A stretch of 64,000 bases of DNA from Prevotella sp. tc2-28 (GCF_900107705.1 NZ_FNRE01000005.1:158124-222123); one strand, 5' to 3'. Numbered from the stretch's first letter, positions 1-8,415 are shown. Numbers and translations are program-made. The notes: generated by a model not told the origin, from the sequence alone.

Positions 1-338
1 GAACGTCCCCATCCGCCAAACAGCACGGGGGCAATCTCATCTAATTCCGGAACCCGCTGGCGCAATCGTTCAATGTCCTTATAGTCCATCTCCCACCAGC
101 GTCCTTTACGGAATCCCTTATAAGGCTTAGTGGTCTGCTGTGCCCATATCATGGCGGTGTTCTGGGCAAAGCCTTCGAAGTTGCGTTCCAGCATCTCCTT
201 CAGTCCCTGTCCGCCACCCATCAGTGCCACCAGCATGAACACACCCCAGAACACGCCGAAGCCTGTGAGCAACGAACGCGACTTATTGCGCGTCAGCGTG
301 TCAAGGATTTCCCGATAAGTATCTAAATCTATTCTCAT
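1..338 (-). CDS. ABC transporter permease, MacB/FtsX type (N-terminal part, cut by window edge)
   Basis: The first 112 codons or so are present; the rest lies beyond position 1. Translation from the ATG at 338 starts MRIDLDTYREIL and contains a predicted membrane segment (LLTGFGVFWGVFMLVALMGGG) after a short basic stretch, the typical start of MacB/FtsX permeases that act with a LolD-like ATPase in exporting or sensing lipophilic substrates at the inner membrane. It closely parallels the start of the next permease gene (KLRTALTGFAVAWGIFMLV), so the two are paralogues expected to form a heterodimer. The gap to that gene is only 4 bases, so they are co-transcribed. The substrate cannot be told from sequence. 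Confidence 0.85.
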   Translation of the reverse strand, partial: MRIDLDTYREILDTLTRNKSRSLLTGFGVFWGVFMLVALMGGGQGLKEMLERNFEGFAQNTAMIWAQQTTKPYKGFRKGRWWEMDYKDIERLRQRVPELDEIAPVLFGGWGR

Positions 339-342
339 AGTC

Positions 343-1599
343 TTACTCTGCTCTTAATGCCTCTATGGGGCGGATTCTACTTGCTTTGAAGGCAGGAATC
401 AGTCCTGCTATCGTACCGGCAACAACCATCACCATCGTAGCTTCGATGCATACATCTATTCCTACGGTAGGATTGACAAACATCGTAGCCTTGAATAATC
501 CAGTATCGATGGTGTCGTGACCCAGTGTTGCATCCATATATTCGTTAGCCATCACACCCAGCACCATTCCGATATAGCCGAAGAAGGTGGTGATGATGAC
601 ACTCTCAACGATGATGAGTTTCAGAATGCTCCAAGGCTTGGCACCGATGGCTTTGCGGATGCCGAACTCATGGGTGCGCTCCTTGACGGTGATCAGCATG
701 ATGTTCGAAACACCCACGATACCACTCAGCAAGGTGAACAAGCCCACAATCCACAGAGCCGTGCGGATAATGCCGATACCCGTCTGCATTTGCAGATTGT
801 CTGAGTAGCGGTTCCAGAGCCACACGCTCCGTTCATCCTCAGGATGTGCCTGGTGGTTGGCATTGATTCTGCGTCGGTAGTCTTTCTCAAAGTCCTCGTT
901 AGCCTTCTCGGAAGTCAGTCCGTGGAAGGTGAACTCAATAGAACCGGCATCATCTGTATTGGCACCAAAAATGCCCTTGATGGCAGAGTAGGAAGAGAAG
1001 GCTTCCGACTGTCCATTCTCATCATCCTTGTAGATGCCCACCACCTTGAAAGCGAAGTTGTTGACCTTCACATACTTTCCCAACAGCGTCTTATAGTCCT
1101 TGGGAGCCAGTTCCTTGGCCTGTTTATTACTAAGCACCAACACCTTGCGTTTCTCCTTCTGGTCTATGTCGTTGATGAATCGTCCGTGGAGCATCTCCAT
1201 CTTGTCAATCTTGGTATGGTTAGGATAAACACCCGTAATCTGCGTACTCATATACTCCTGTCCGTTGGCGATGGTGGCCGACACGTCGTAGGAGGCTCCA
1301 ACTTCATCGATGTTATCTCTGAACTCCTGGTCTGTTGTCTCAATGTCACGCGTCTGCAGACGGATGCGTCGCCCTTCCTTCAAACCCTGATAGGCTTTCG
1401 ACGTGCGACCACCAAAGACCACCATCGAGTTAGAGAGGAAACGCTCCGACTGATTCAACTGTGCATTGATCAGTCCGTTGCCAGCTCCCAGCAATACGAC
1501 GAGCATGAAGATGCCCCATGCTACAGCAAAGCCTGTCAGCGCGGTGCGCAACTTATTGCGTTTGGCCGTCTGTGCTATTTCCTTCAGTAGTTCAATCAT
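343..1599 (-). CDS. ABC transporter permease, MacB/FtsX type
   Basis: This 418-residue inner-membrane protein has the MacB architecture: an N-terminal membrane helix (about residues 20-42), a long periplasmic MacB-type domain (about 45-275), then three membrane helices in the FtsX domain (about 280-305, 330-355, 385-405). The motif KERTHEFGIRKAIGA before the third helix is the family coupling-helix signature that contacts the ATPase. The gene overlaps the upstream ATPase gene by 4 bases (ATGA) and is followed after 4 bases by a second permease, which supports a 1 ATPase + 2 permease complex. Such systems in Bacteroidetes often act in antimicrobial peptide or lipoprotein handling; that role is inference here. 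Confidence 0.9.
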   Translation of the reverse strand: MIELLKEIAQTAKRNKLRTALTGFAVAWGIFMLVVLLGAGNGLINAQLNQSERFLSNSMVVFGGRTSKAYQGLKEGRRIRLQTRDIETTDQEFRDNIDEVGASYDVSATIANGQEYMSTQITGVYPNHTKIDKMEMLHGRFINDIDQKEKRKVLVLSNKQAKELAPKDYKTLLGKYVKVNNFAFKVVGIYKDDENGQSEAFSSYSAIKGIFGANTDDAGSIEFTFHGLTSEKANEDFEKDYRRRINANHQAHPEDERSVWLWNRYSDNLQMQTGIGIIRTALWIVGLFTLLSGIVGVSNIMLITVKERTHEFGIRKAIGAKPWSILKLIIVESVIITTFFGYIGMVLGVMANEYMDATLGHDTIDTGLFKATMFVNPTVGIDVCIEATMVMVVAGTIAGLIPAFKASRIRPIEALRAE

Positions 1600-2261
1600 G
1601 GCTGCTCTATCAGTCCGTCCTTGATGCGGATAACACGATTAGTCTGGGCTCCGACATTAGGATCGTGGGTCACGATAATCTGGGTTATTTTCTCCTCTGC
1701 ATTCAACTTCTTCAACAGCTCCATCACCTCGATGGACGTCTTCGAGTCGAGGGCACCCGTAGGTTCGTCGGCCAGAATAATCTGAGGCTTGGTAATCAGG
1801 GCGCGAGCTATAGCCACACGCTGTCGCTGACCACCCGAGAGCTCGTTGGGATAGTGCTCTGCCCAATCCAGGAGTCCTAAGCGTTCCAGATATTCCAGAG
1901 CAAGGGTGTGCCGCTTCTTGCGCGACACCCCTTGATAGAAGAGTGGCAACTCAACATTTTCTACTGCAGTCTTGAATGAAATCAAGTTAAACGACTGGAA
2001 GATAAAGCCTATCATGCGGTTACGATACTCGGCAGCCTTCGTCTCGCTGAGGTTCCAGATGGGTGTTCCGGCAAGCTCGTAGCTCCCCGAGTCGTAGTTG
2101 TCGAGGATGCCCAGGATGTTCAGAAGTGTCGACTTGCCTGAACCGGATGCACCCATAATTGAGACGAATTCGCCCCTCTCGATGTCGAGGGTGATGCCCT
2201 TCAGCACGTGTAGTGGTTGGGCACCTTGATAGGTCTTGTGAATGTCTTTTAAGTGTATCAT
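1596..2261 (-). CDS. ABC transporter ATP-binding protein, LolD/MacB type
   Basis: A 221-residue ATPase of the MacB/LolD family. Visible motifs: Walker A GASGSGKST, Q-loop in FIFQSFNLI, signature LSGGQRQRVAIARAL, Walker B ILADEPTGALD and switch His in IIVTHD. The family-specific X-loop and the ALDSKTS following Walker B match MacB-type ATPases that power FtsX-fold permeases by mechanotransmission. I chose the ATG at 2261 (MIHLKDIHKTY), 7 bases after the GntR stop; a longer reading would need a TTG start inside the GntR gene. It overlaps the following permease by 4 bases, so translation is probably coupled. Confidence 0.92.
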   Translation of the reverse strand: MIHLKDIHKTYQGAQPLHVLKGITLDIERGEFVSIMGASGSGKSTLLNILGILDNYDSGSYELAGTPIWNLSETKAAEYRNRMIGFIFQSFNLISFKTAVENVELPLFYQGVSRKKRHTLALEYLERLGLLDWAEHYPNELSGGQRQRVAIARALITKPQIILADEPTGALDSKTSIEVMELLKKLNAEEKITQIIVTHDPNVGAQTNRVIRIKDGLIEQP

Positions 2262-2268
2262 ATAGCTG

Positions 2269-2628
2269 TTAGACGTCAAAATGATCCAAAAGGTTGCGTA
2301 TCTCCACCTTTTTTATGCCTAAAAGTTTCATTTGCCGAAACAATTCCGGCAACTTGTTGTCCATGAAGTCACGACGGCGCTCGTCGAGGATCTGCTCCTT
2401 AGCACCTGGTGATACGAAGTAGCCCAAGCCGCGCTTATTATAGATAATGTTCGCGCGAGCCAGTTCGTCGTAAGCCTTGACGGCGGTGTTGGTGTTCACC
2501 TCCAGCAGTACGGCATACTCTCGGACACTGGGAATGCGGTCGTCGTCCTTGTACTTGTCGGCAAGGATCTCATCGCAGAGGCGGTCCGCTATCTGGATGT
2601 ATATCGCTTTATCGTTTGAGAATATCAT
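2269..2628 (-). CDS. GntR family transcriptional regulator, YtrA subfamily
   Basis: The 119-residue protein has an N-terminal winged helix-turn-helix (about residues 8-75, with IPSVREYAVLLEVNTNTAVKAYDEL) and only a short helical C-terminus, the hallmark of the YtrA branch of GntR, which regulates ABC transporter operons and has no large effector domain. It sits in the middle of the ABC operon it presumably controls, overlapping the preceding membrane-protein gene by 20 bases. A perfect 8-bp inverted repeat (GTGTACTA-N6-TAGTACAC, 5157-5178) just downstream of the operon's -7 box is a good candidate operator. Autoregulation is inferred from this arrangement; the inducer is unknown. Confidence 0.9.
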   Translation of the reverse strand: MIFSNDKAIYIQIADRLCDEILADKYKDDDRIPSVREYAVLLEVNTNTAVKAYDELARANIIYNKRGLGYFVSPGAKEQILDERRRDFMDNKLPELFRQMKLLGIKKVEIRNLLDHFDV

Positions 2629-3496
2629 AATTAGTCCATTTGTTGGTTATCAGTTGGAAGTTCTTGAAGATATGGAACGAAGCCCAATAGTTGAAGACAG
2701 CGAGCAGGGGAAGCAGGACGGCGAGGATATAGGCCGGGATGCCAACCTCGCCAGACACGTATTTGCCATCTTCCCAATTAGATGTAAACATAGAGAGTTC
2801 GAAATATTGCATCGTCTTTCCAAAAATCACCCAGAACAAGATGAACACCAGACAAGATATGACGAACGAATATTTGCGGAACAAGGTTCCTCCGATAATC
2901 AGAAGTGAATGTGTCCACACGGCAATGGCAGCAAGCACGACGATATTCATCACCAGATAGAACCAGTTGCAGGAATCAGCCTCCAGTATATGAGGCGTCA
3001 GATTATCCATCATCTCGGGGATGGCCGACGACCACCAGTAATAGTATTCCGTTGGATTGCCTATATACGAAACCTTCGCCTCTGTGTAGGGTCCACTGAT
3101 CCAGAACCACACCATGCGAAGACTGTCGCCCAAGACGAAAGCCAGGAAGACGCCCAGCACACAGATGACAGAGGTGTAGGTCATCAGGGCAAGGAACTTC
3201 TCGAGATTGCTTGCCGGAAGCATGAGGAAAGCCTCACGCTTGCGCTTCTCGTTCACACCCGACACGATGGTACTGACCAGGATGAGCGACACCAATGCAA
3301 AGAGGGCAGCACCTATCTGTCCGTAATAGTGCAGCATGGTGAGAGGACTGTAAATATCACCCATTCTCAGCAGTATCATTTCAGCCATAAACACACCCAC
3401 GACGGAGGCTGCTATAGCAAAGAGCATTCGGCGCTGATTGACGCTAAGCACCCAACGGAGCATCTTTCCAAATCTATTGAAACTAAACGTATTCAT
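2609..3496 (-). CDS. ABC-2-type membrane protein, ABC operon component
   Basis: A 295-residue integral membrane protein with about six hydrophobic segments. The start MNTFSFNRFGKMLRWVL at 3496 matches the start of the neighbouring gene (MIQFDIHRFGKLAKWSL), which fixes the start and shows that the two are diverged paralogues; a shared LMLPASNLEKFLALMTYTS motif in the middle (LMMLPASNFEKYLMRYAS in the neighbour) confirms it. Proteins of this type are the membrane partners of the soluble ATPase at the head of the operon. No substrate-specific feature is seen. The gap to the preceding gene is 4 bases. Confidence 0.8.
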   Translation of the reverse strand: MNTFSFNRFGKMLRWVLSVNQRRMLFAIAASVVGVFMAEMILLRMGDIYSPLTMLHYYGQIGAALFALVSLILVSTIVSGVNEKRKREAFLMLPASNLEKFLALMTYTSVICVLGVFLAFVLGDSLRMVWFWISGPYTEAKVSYIGNPTEYYYWWSSAIPEMMDNLTPHILEADSCNWFYLVMNIVVLAAIAVWTHSLLIIGGTLFRKYSFVISCLVFILFWVIFGKTMQYFELSMFTSNWEDGKYVSGEVGIPAYILAVLLPLLAVFNYWASFHIFKNFQLITNKWTNYDILKR

Positions 3497-3500
3497 ATCC

Positions 3501-4280
3501 TTACCAATTAATGAATTTACCAATGACCTGTTGACGGCAGAAGAGCTTATAAGACAACCAGAAGTTCAGAGCTGTCCAGCAGAGGGCCACGAGGTCGGTG
3601 ATGATTATATCTGTAGTGGTTGCTTCCGCTACAGACACCTGTGTGTTAGGAATGATACTCAGCAGGACGATGACGATGGTGGTCGGTACCCAGTTGAACT
3701 TACGGGTGCGGAAGAAGGTGGCTCCCAGGGCGTAGAGCGAATGGAACCAGATGGCGAGCAACAACACGGAATTCAGGAACGTATGGCGCAGATGGCTGTG
3801 TACTTCCAGTTGGAACAAACGACTGAGACTGTCCACCAGCGTAGAGGTGACGAAGGTGACGTGCTCATGACCCACCATCAGATTAACCACATACTGCAAC
3901 ACGTCGGCTCCCAAGAACGCTACCAGATAAAGGGGCAACAGGAGTATCCACGAGGCATAGCGCATCAGGTATTTCTCGAAATTGGAGGCAGGCAGCATCA
4001 TCAGGTTTTGCATATCATGCTTGCCCTCCATGCTATAGAACATAAACGACGAGCCCACCACGCAGGTGACTCCAAACAGGATCATCACAGCAATGGAGCT
4101 GGTCTCATAGGCATTGATACTGCTACGCACCGACTCCCGGCTCATCACATAGGTGAAGAACAGGAATAGGAACACAAAGACGGCAAAGACCTGCAAGAAG
4201 CTCTTGATGAGGTACTTCTTGTCGTTGACCAGCGACCACTTTGCCAGTTTTCCGAATCTGTGTATATCAAACTGTATCAT
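3501..4280 (-). CDS. ABC-2-type membrane protein, ABC operon component
   Basis: This 259-residue protein has an N-terminal soluble stretch (HRFGKLAKWSL) followed by about five or six membrane segments. Together with the paralogue downstream it probably forms the membrane part of the transporter driven by the ATPase at 4310-5125. The conserved LMMLPASNFEKYLMRY motif lies between helices two and three in both paralogues. It is separated by 29 bases from the upstream ATPase gene. No close functional assignment can be made from sequence alone. Confidence 0.8.
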   Translation of the reverse strand: MIQFDIHRFGKLAKWSLVNDKKYLIKSFLQVFAVFVFLFLFFTYVMSRESVRSSINAYETSSIAVMILFGVTCVVGSSFMFYSMEGKHDMQNLMMLPASNFEKYLMRYASWILLLPLYLVAFLGADVLQYVVNLMVGHEHVTFVTSTLVDSLSRLFQLEVHSHLRHTFLNSVLLLAIWFHSLYALGATFFRTRKFNWVPTTIVIVLLSIIPNTQVSVAEATTTDIIITDLVALCWTALNFWLSYKLFCRQQVIGKFINW

Positions 4281-4309
4281 AACAATTCGTATTCGTATAG
4301 TTCGTAGTG

Positions 4310-5125
4310 CTAAATCTTACCTTCGTTGACAGCATTGAACAGCAGTTCCAGGTTGACCTGCGTCTCAGCATCACCGGCCTTGCGGGGCGCTACGACGGCA
4401 TTGCCCTGCAACGAGGGTTCGGCATAGAGGGCATCATCCATCTCAGCGGGGGTGCGATATTCGAAGGTATATTTCTCCTGAATCTCGGCTACCGAGGCGT
4501 TGAGCAACAGCTTCTGGGGCGAGAGGATGAGGATATGGTCCAACAACGACTCCACATCGTGCACCTGATGGGTGGAGATGATGAGCGTTCGGTCTTCCGT
4601 CATATGTTGGGCAATGACCTTGCGGAACTGGCTCTTCGAGGGAATGTCAAGTCCGTTGGTGGGCTCGTCCATCAGCAAGAGCTTGGTATTCGTAGCAAGT
4701 GCAAACGACATGAACACCTTCTTCTTCTGACCCATCGAGAGGGCATTCAGCTTCAGGTCGGTGGAGAGTTCAAAATCCTGCAGACAACCTTCCAACACCT
4801 CCATACTGAACTGGGGATAGAACGGACGGTTAATCTTGACATACTCGCTGAGCGACATCGCAGGCAGGTCGAACTCCTCGGGCACGATGAATATCTCACT
4901 CAACATCTCCGGTTTTCTCAACTTGGTTTCAACACCATCGAAACACACACTGCCCTTCTTGGGGCGAAGCAGACCACTGATGAGATAGAGCAGCGTCGAC
5001 TTGCCCGTACCGTTCTTGCCTAACAATCCATAGATATTGTTCTGCTTCAACTCCAGGCTGAAATCATCGAATACCTGGTCTTTCTGACCAGCATACTTAA
5101 AACAGATGTTCTTTACTTCTATCAT
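4310..5125 (-). CDS. ABC transporter ATP-binding protein (first gene of the operon)
   Basis: The 271-residue protein is a complete ABC ATPase: Walker A GKNGTGKST (about residue 37), signature LSMGQKKKV, Walker B KLLLMDEPTNGLD, switch His in IISTHQ. The degenerate signature (MGQKKK in place of GGQ) resembles YtrB-type and CcmA-like exporters commonly controlled by YtrA-type GntR repressors, matching the regulator found four genes later. The C-terminal 60 residues form an extra domain after the nucleotide-binding domain. It is the promoter-proximal gene; the ATG at 5125 follows the palindrome by about 30 bases. Confidence 0.9.
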   Translation of the reverse strand: MIEVKNICFKYAGQKDQVFDDFSLELKQNNIYGLLGKNGTGKSTLLYLISGLLRPKKGSVCFDGVETKLRKPEMLSEIFIVPEEFDLPAMSLSEYVKINRPFYPQFSMEVLEGCLQDFELSTDLKLNALSMGQKKKVFMSFALATNTKLLLMDEPTNGLDIPSKSQFRKVIAQHMTEDRTLIISTHQVHDVESLLDHILILSPQKLLLNASVAEIQEKYTFEYRTPAEMDDALYAEPSLQGNAVVAPRKAGDAETQVNLELLFNAVNEGKI

Positions 5126-5156
5126 AATGCTAACGTTTAAAATTCATCGTGTATCG

Positions 5157-5178
5157 GTGTACTACTTTAATAGTACAC
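5157..5178 (-). promoter_or_regulatory. Candidate GntR (YtrA-type) operator
   Basis: A perfect inverted repeat GTGTACTA-N6-TAGTACAC lies immediately downstream of the -7 element of the ABC operon, covering the expected transcription start. Its size and GTGTA/TACAC ends are like operators of YtrA-type regulators, and such a regulator is encoded in the same operon. Binding has not been shown. Confidence 0.65.
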
Positions 5179-5180
5179 TG

Positions 5181-5212
5181 CAAAAGTAGGATAAATATCC
5201 GTTCCCTCCAAA
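5181..5212 (-). promoter_or_regulatory. Bacteroidetes-type promoter of the ABC operon
   Basis: Read on the minus strand: TTTG, a 20-bp spacer, then TACTTTTG, an exact match to the -33/-7 consensus (TTTG ... TAnnTTTG) of the Bacteroidetes primary sigma factor. It precedes the palindrome at 5157-5178. Confidence 0.75.
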
Positions 5213-5370
5213 TTTTTTCGGCATTATTTTTCGTTTTAACGCATATTTAACATTTCCACCTTATATATTAAATCCATAAAAGGAGCCTGTGGGGTGACAG
5301 ACGGGCATCCAAGTGTTATCTAACAACCCCTTATCGCATTTCCTTTTGCCTAGAATATCTTTTTCAATTG

Positions 5371-5454
5371 CAAGCTTTGGTATGTATATTGCAGGCTTTG
5401 GTATGTACATTTCAGGCTTTGCAATGTAGATTTCAGGCTTTGCAATATAAGATT
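5371..5454. repeat. Four tandem 21-bp intergenic repeats
   Basis: Units start at 5371, 5392, 5413 and 5434, each with the core CAGGCTTTG followed by a TATGTA-like stretch and ATT; the first unit begins CAAGCTTTGG. The 21-bp period equals two helical turns, so a bound protein would face the same side of the DNA each time. There are no spacers between units, so it is not a CRISPR. It lies in the 410-bp gap between the ABC operon promoter and nadK; besides the promoter, operator and nadK terminator I see nothing else there. Confidence 0.8.
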
Positions 5455-5470
5455 CCCGGTATAGTAAGGA

Positions 5471-5527
5471 GAAAAAATACCTATATGCAAGCGTCAGAAC
5501 TCATGATATAGGTAAAGAATATAGGTA
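5471..5527 (-). terminator. Probable terminator of nadK
   Basis: Read on the minus strand, ACCTATAT-type arms (9-bp inverted repeat 5478-5486 with 5506-5514) are followed by a run of six T. A third copy of the arm at 5519-5527 could form an alternative stem. It lies 9 bases beyond the nadK stop. Confidence 0.55.
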
Positions 5528-5535
5528 TGAAAACG

Positions 5536-6423
5536 TTATTTACGCTGGTCAGCACCCCACATCATCTTCTCGCGCAAAGTGTGGAAATAGCGGGTTCCCG
5601 CACGCTTGATAACCTTCACGCGATAAGGAGCCTTGCGAAGCGTCAGGCGCGTAGACTCAGGCAAATTCTCAGAGCGTCCGTCGAGAGCTACTAGGAAGTT
5701 ATGCGTACGACTCTCTACCGTCAGGTTGATTTCCGAATCTTCCGAAACAACAATAGGGCGCACGTTGAGCGAGTGAGGAGCCACAGCAGTCAGCGAGAAG
5801 ACATGGGTGCCAGGAACGATGATGGGGCCACCGTTGGAAAGGGAATAGGCCGTCGAACCTGTCGGAGTGCTAAGTATCAGTCCGTCAGCTTGATAGGTCG
5901 TCAGATAGTCTCCATTAATCGTGGTATGAATCGAAATCATCGAAGCATTGTCGCGCTTCAGAATAGCCACATCGTTCAGAGCACAATCGTAGCCTTGCAA
6001 AGGTTTTCCATCCGTCTCCACACGAATGACAGAACGGGTATCCACCGTGTAGTCGCCTTCGTACAAGGCACTGATGGTCCGCTCTATCTCTTGTGCGTTA
6101 ACATCAGCCAGGAAACCCAATCGGCCCATATTGATGCCCAGGATGGGAACCTGACGACTACCTACCTTACTGGCAGCACGGAGGAATGTTCCATCGCCTC
6201 CCATCGAAATGACGAAATCGGCCTCAAGATGCTTTTCGTCAAGCACCTGTACATCACCTACAGGCAATTGCTGTCGTGCTGTCAAAAAAGTATAGAACTC
6301 GCGCTCAATGAACACCTCGGCGTGTCTTGCTGCAAGACAAGTCAACAGGGTTTGAATGGAAGCCGACTTCTTCGGCTGATACACATTGCCAAAGACGGCG
6401 AAACGAAGTTTTCGTGAGGCCAT
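5536..6423 (-). CDS. nadK: NAD kinase
   Basis: NadK phosphorylates NAD to NADP with ATP in the cytoplasm. The 295-residue protein shows the family motifs in order: GGDGTFLRA (nucleotide binding, about residue 75), NDVAILKRD (the NE/D motif), and TPTGSTAYSLSNGGPI. The ATG at 6423 (MASRKLRF) is preferred: the upstream in-frame extension would run through a good promoter (6442-6472). It is divergent from pdxJ, a neighbour relation often seen in Bacteroidetes; both make cofactors. It has its own terminator downstream. Confidence 0.95.
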   Translation of the reverse strand: MASRKLRFAVFGNVYQPKKSASIQTLLTCLAARHAEVFIEREFYTFLTARQQLPVGDVQVLDEKHLEADFVISMGGDGTFLRAASKVGSRQVPILGINMGRLGFLADVNAQEIERTISALYEGDYTVDTRSVIRVETDGKPLQGYDCALNDVAILKRDNASMISIHTTINGDYLTTYQADGLILSTPTGSTAYSLSNGGPIIVPGTHVFSLTAVAPHSLNVRPIVVSEDSEINLTVESRTHNFLVALDGRSENLPESTRLTLRKAPYRVKVIKRAGTRYFHTLREKMMWGADQRK

Positions 6424-6441
6424 AAGCATCAATTTTTGCTG

Positions 6442-6472
6442 CAAAGGTACGATTAAGTGAGAACAAAACAAA
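6442..6472 (-). promoter_or_regulatory. nadK promoter
   Basis: On the minus strand TTTG, 19 bp, TACCTTTG. The -7 box ends 18 bases before the chosen nadK start codon, giving a leader of only about a dozen bases. Confidence 0.7.
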
Positions 6473-6556
6473 GAATATTTATTCTTTTTTTGTCGAGCGA
6501 GCGTACTTTCGCTGAATTTTATTCAGCAAAGGTAGCAAGAAAAAAGAAAAAAATCG

Positions 6557-6564
6557 TATCTTTG
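6557..6564 (+). promoter_or_regulatory. -7 element of the pdxJ operon promoter
   Basis: TATCTTTG, an exact TAnnTTTG match, 32 bases before the pdxJ start. No clear TTTG is found at -33; the region upstream is A-rich. Confidence 0.55.
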
Positions 6565-6596
6565 CAGCAAGAAAACTAATCAAATCGTGTAAGAAA

Positions 6597-7310
6597 ATGA
6601 CGAAACTAAGTGTAAACATCAATAAAATTGCCACTTTACGCAATGCCAGAGGGGGCAACAATCCGGATGTACTCAAAGTCGCTTTCGACGCAGAACAGTT
6701 TGGCGCTCAAGGCATTACCGTTCATCCAAGACCTGACGAGCGTCACATCCGCTACCAAGATGTGCGCGACCTCCGTCCTCGTATCCAGACGGAGTTCAAC
6801 ATTGAGGGCAATCCTATCGACTCATTCACAGAACTGGTGCTGGAAGTTATTCCCACGCAGGTAACACTGGTTCCTGACGGAAACGACCAGCTGACCTCCA
6901 ACCACGGTTGGGACACCATAGAGAACCGTTCGTTCCTGACGGATATCTGCAAGACATTCAAAGCTGCAGGCATCCGTACGAGTATCTTTGTCGACGCCGA
7001 CCCCAAAATGGTGGAAGGTGCCAAAGTGTGTGGAGCCGACCGTGTAGAGCTCTATACGGAGCCCTATGCCTCTGGTTATCAAGCCAATCGAGAGCATGCT
7101 ATCGCTCCTTTCATTGCTGCTGCCGACGAGGCTCGTCGCGTAGGTCTGGGACTGAATGCAGGTCACGACCTGTCACTCGTGAACCTGGCCTACTATCATC
7201 AGATGATTCCCTGGACAGATGAAGTATCCATAGGTCACGCGCTTATCTGCGACGCGCTTTATTTGGGCTTGCAGGAAACTATCAAGCAATATCTTGAACA
7301 ATTAAAATAA
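6597..7310 (+). CDS. pdxJ: Pyridoxine 5'-phosphate synthase
   Basis: PdxJ condenses 1-deoxy-xylulose 5-phosphate with 3-amino-2-oxopropyl phosphate to make pyridoxine 5'-phosphate (vitamin B6). The 237-residue length and the motifs [25 protein letters not shown] and [10 protein letters not shown] match the family, including the catalytic His and Glu residues of the barrel. It heads a tight operon: the DJ-1 gene follows after 6 bases, then a small exported protein, ispD and recG. The pairing with ispD is notable because IspD also draws on DXP-derived precursors. Confidence 0.96.
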   Translation: MTKLSVNINKIATLRNARGGNNPDVLKVAFDAEQFGAQGITVHPRPDERHIRYQDVRDLRPRIQTEFNIEGNPIDSFTELVLEVIPTQVTLVPDGNDQLTSNHGWDTIENRSFLTDICKTFKAAGIRTSIFVDADPKMVEGAKVCGADRVELYTEPYASGYQANREHAIAPFIAAADEARRVGLGLNAGHDLSLVNLAYYHQMIPWTDEVSIGHALICDALYLGLQETIKQYLEQLK

Positions 7311-7316
7311 ACGACT

Positions 7317-7883
7317 ATGGCAAAAAAGGTATATGTATTCTTAGCTGACGGCTTTGAGGATGTTGAAGCCCTGATTCCCATCGACGTCCTGCGTCGTGGT
7401 GGTGTTGACGTAACTACGGTAAGCATCAGCGATTTCCCGTTGGTTCGGTCTGCTCACGGAGTAAATATCGAGGCTGACATCATGTTTGAACAAGGCGACT
7501 TCTCGGATGCCGACCTATTGTTCCTGCCTGGCGGTATGCCGGGTGCGTCAAACCTGTTTGACCACAAGGGTGTCTGCAAGGCTATCGTCGACCAGCATAT
7601 GGCAGGCAAGAAAGTGGCAGCCATCTGTGCTTCACCTGCTGTAGTACTCGCTCCGTTAGGTATTTTGGAGGGCAAGAAAGCCACTTGTTACCCTGGCTTC
7701 GAACAAGCATTGGAAGATGCAACATACACGGGTGAACTGTTCACGGTGGACGGGAACGTCACTACGGGTGAAGGCCCTGCAGCTGCTTTCCCCTTTGCCT
7801 ATGAGTTGCTGGCTCAGTTGGCTGACAAGAAGACCGCTGACCAGATTGCCGAGGGTATGCGATTCAAACACCTGATGGCCTGA
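7317..7883 (+). CDS. DJ-1/PfpI family protein
   Basis: The 188-residue protein has the DJ-1/ThiJ glutamine-amidotransferase-like fold: GGMPG after strand 3 and the nucleophile elbow AAICASPAVVLAPLGIL with the conserved Cys. An early acidic residue (FEDVEA) provides the Glu that modulates the Cys. Family members act as protein or glyoxal deglycases or chaperones; this close relative of YajL could fill such a protective role, but the exact substrate cannot be inferred. It lies 6 bases after pdxJ and is co-transcribed. Confidence 0.9.
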   Translation: MAKKVYVFLADGFEDVEALIPIDVLRRGGVDVTTVSISDFPLVRSAHGVNIEADIMFEQGDFSDADLLFLPGGMPGASNLFDHKGVCKAIVDQHMAGKKVAAICASPAVVLAPLGILEGKKATCYPGFEQALEDATYTGELFTVDGNVTTGEGPAAAFPFAYELLAQLADKKTADQIAEGMRFKHLMA

Positions 7884-7902
7884 TTTTAGAAAGGAGCACT
7901 CA

Positions 7903-8415
7903 ATGAATAAGATAGTCATTACTATTGTTTTGCTATTCATCACATTCTTCACCGAGTGTGTAGCCCAGCCACACGAAGGACGGCGAACATACTCTATGAC
8001 TGAACTGAAACGAAACAAATGGGTAAACCTTGAATTTCACGAAGGTCACCAGTATTCAAAAGAGGTCGTTTCTTATACTGACACAGAAGAAATCAGTGTA
8101 CGCACTTTTCAAGATCGTAAGGGGGAGACAAAGTCATATACTGTTAGATCTCCATACTATTTGGCAAACGGGAAAGTAAGCAGATTTGACAAGTCGAAGG
8201 TTGGGAAAGTTAAACGAGGGACTTACATCATCCACGGGAACCATATGCACCCTGACGTGTGTGTCCCCCGAGAGATTATCCAGCTGAACGAAAAAGAACT
8301 ATCCCTTTACTGGTGCACACCACCAGGAACCATCGGCGGTTGCGATACAGTGACCTGGACGAATGAGAAGTGGCTCAATACTGCACCAACATCTTTTAGA
8401 CGAGTAAAGAAATGA
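7903..8415 (+). CDS. Hypothetical exported protein, 170 aa
   Basis: I do not recognise a family. The protein starts with a signal peptide ([22 protein letters not shown], cleavage after Ala-21 or so) and the mature part is rich in beta-prone, charged residues with two late Cys (PDVCVPRE and YWCTPPG, GGCDT), which could form disulfides in the periplasm. A Shine-Dalgarno-like AGGAG precedes the ATG by 7 bases, unusual for this genome. It ends in an ATGA overlap with ispD, so it is translated within the operon, although its more AT-rich, less polished codon use differs from the enzymes around it. It may be a later insertion between the DJ-1 gene and ispD. Confidence 0.7.
   Translation: MNKIVITIVLLFITFFTECVAQPHEGRRTYSMTELKRNKWVNLEFHEGHQYSKEVVSYTDTEEISVRTFQDRKGETKSYTVRSPYYLANGKVSRFDKSKVGKVKRGTYIIHGNHMHPDVCVPREIIQLNEKELSLYWCTPPGTIGGCDTVTWTNEKWLNTAPTSFRRVKK

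Noticed and set aside
844..1590. Plus-strand open frame opposite the MacB-type permease
   Set aside because: Hydrophobic Leu/Val-rich composition mirrors the membrane gene on the other strand; no start signal or homology.
2262..2279. TTG start adding six residues to the LolD-type ATPase
   Set aside because: The ATG at 2261 matches the family start (MIHLKDIHK), and the TTG lies inside the GntR stop region.
5371..5454. CRISPR array
   Set aside because: The 21-bp units are directly joined without spacers and no cas genes are near.
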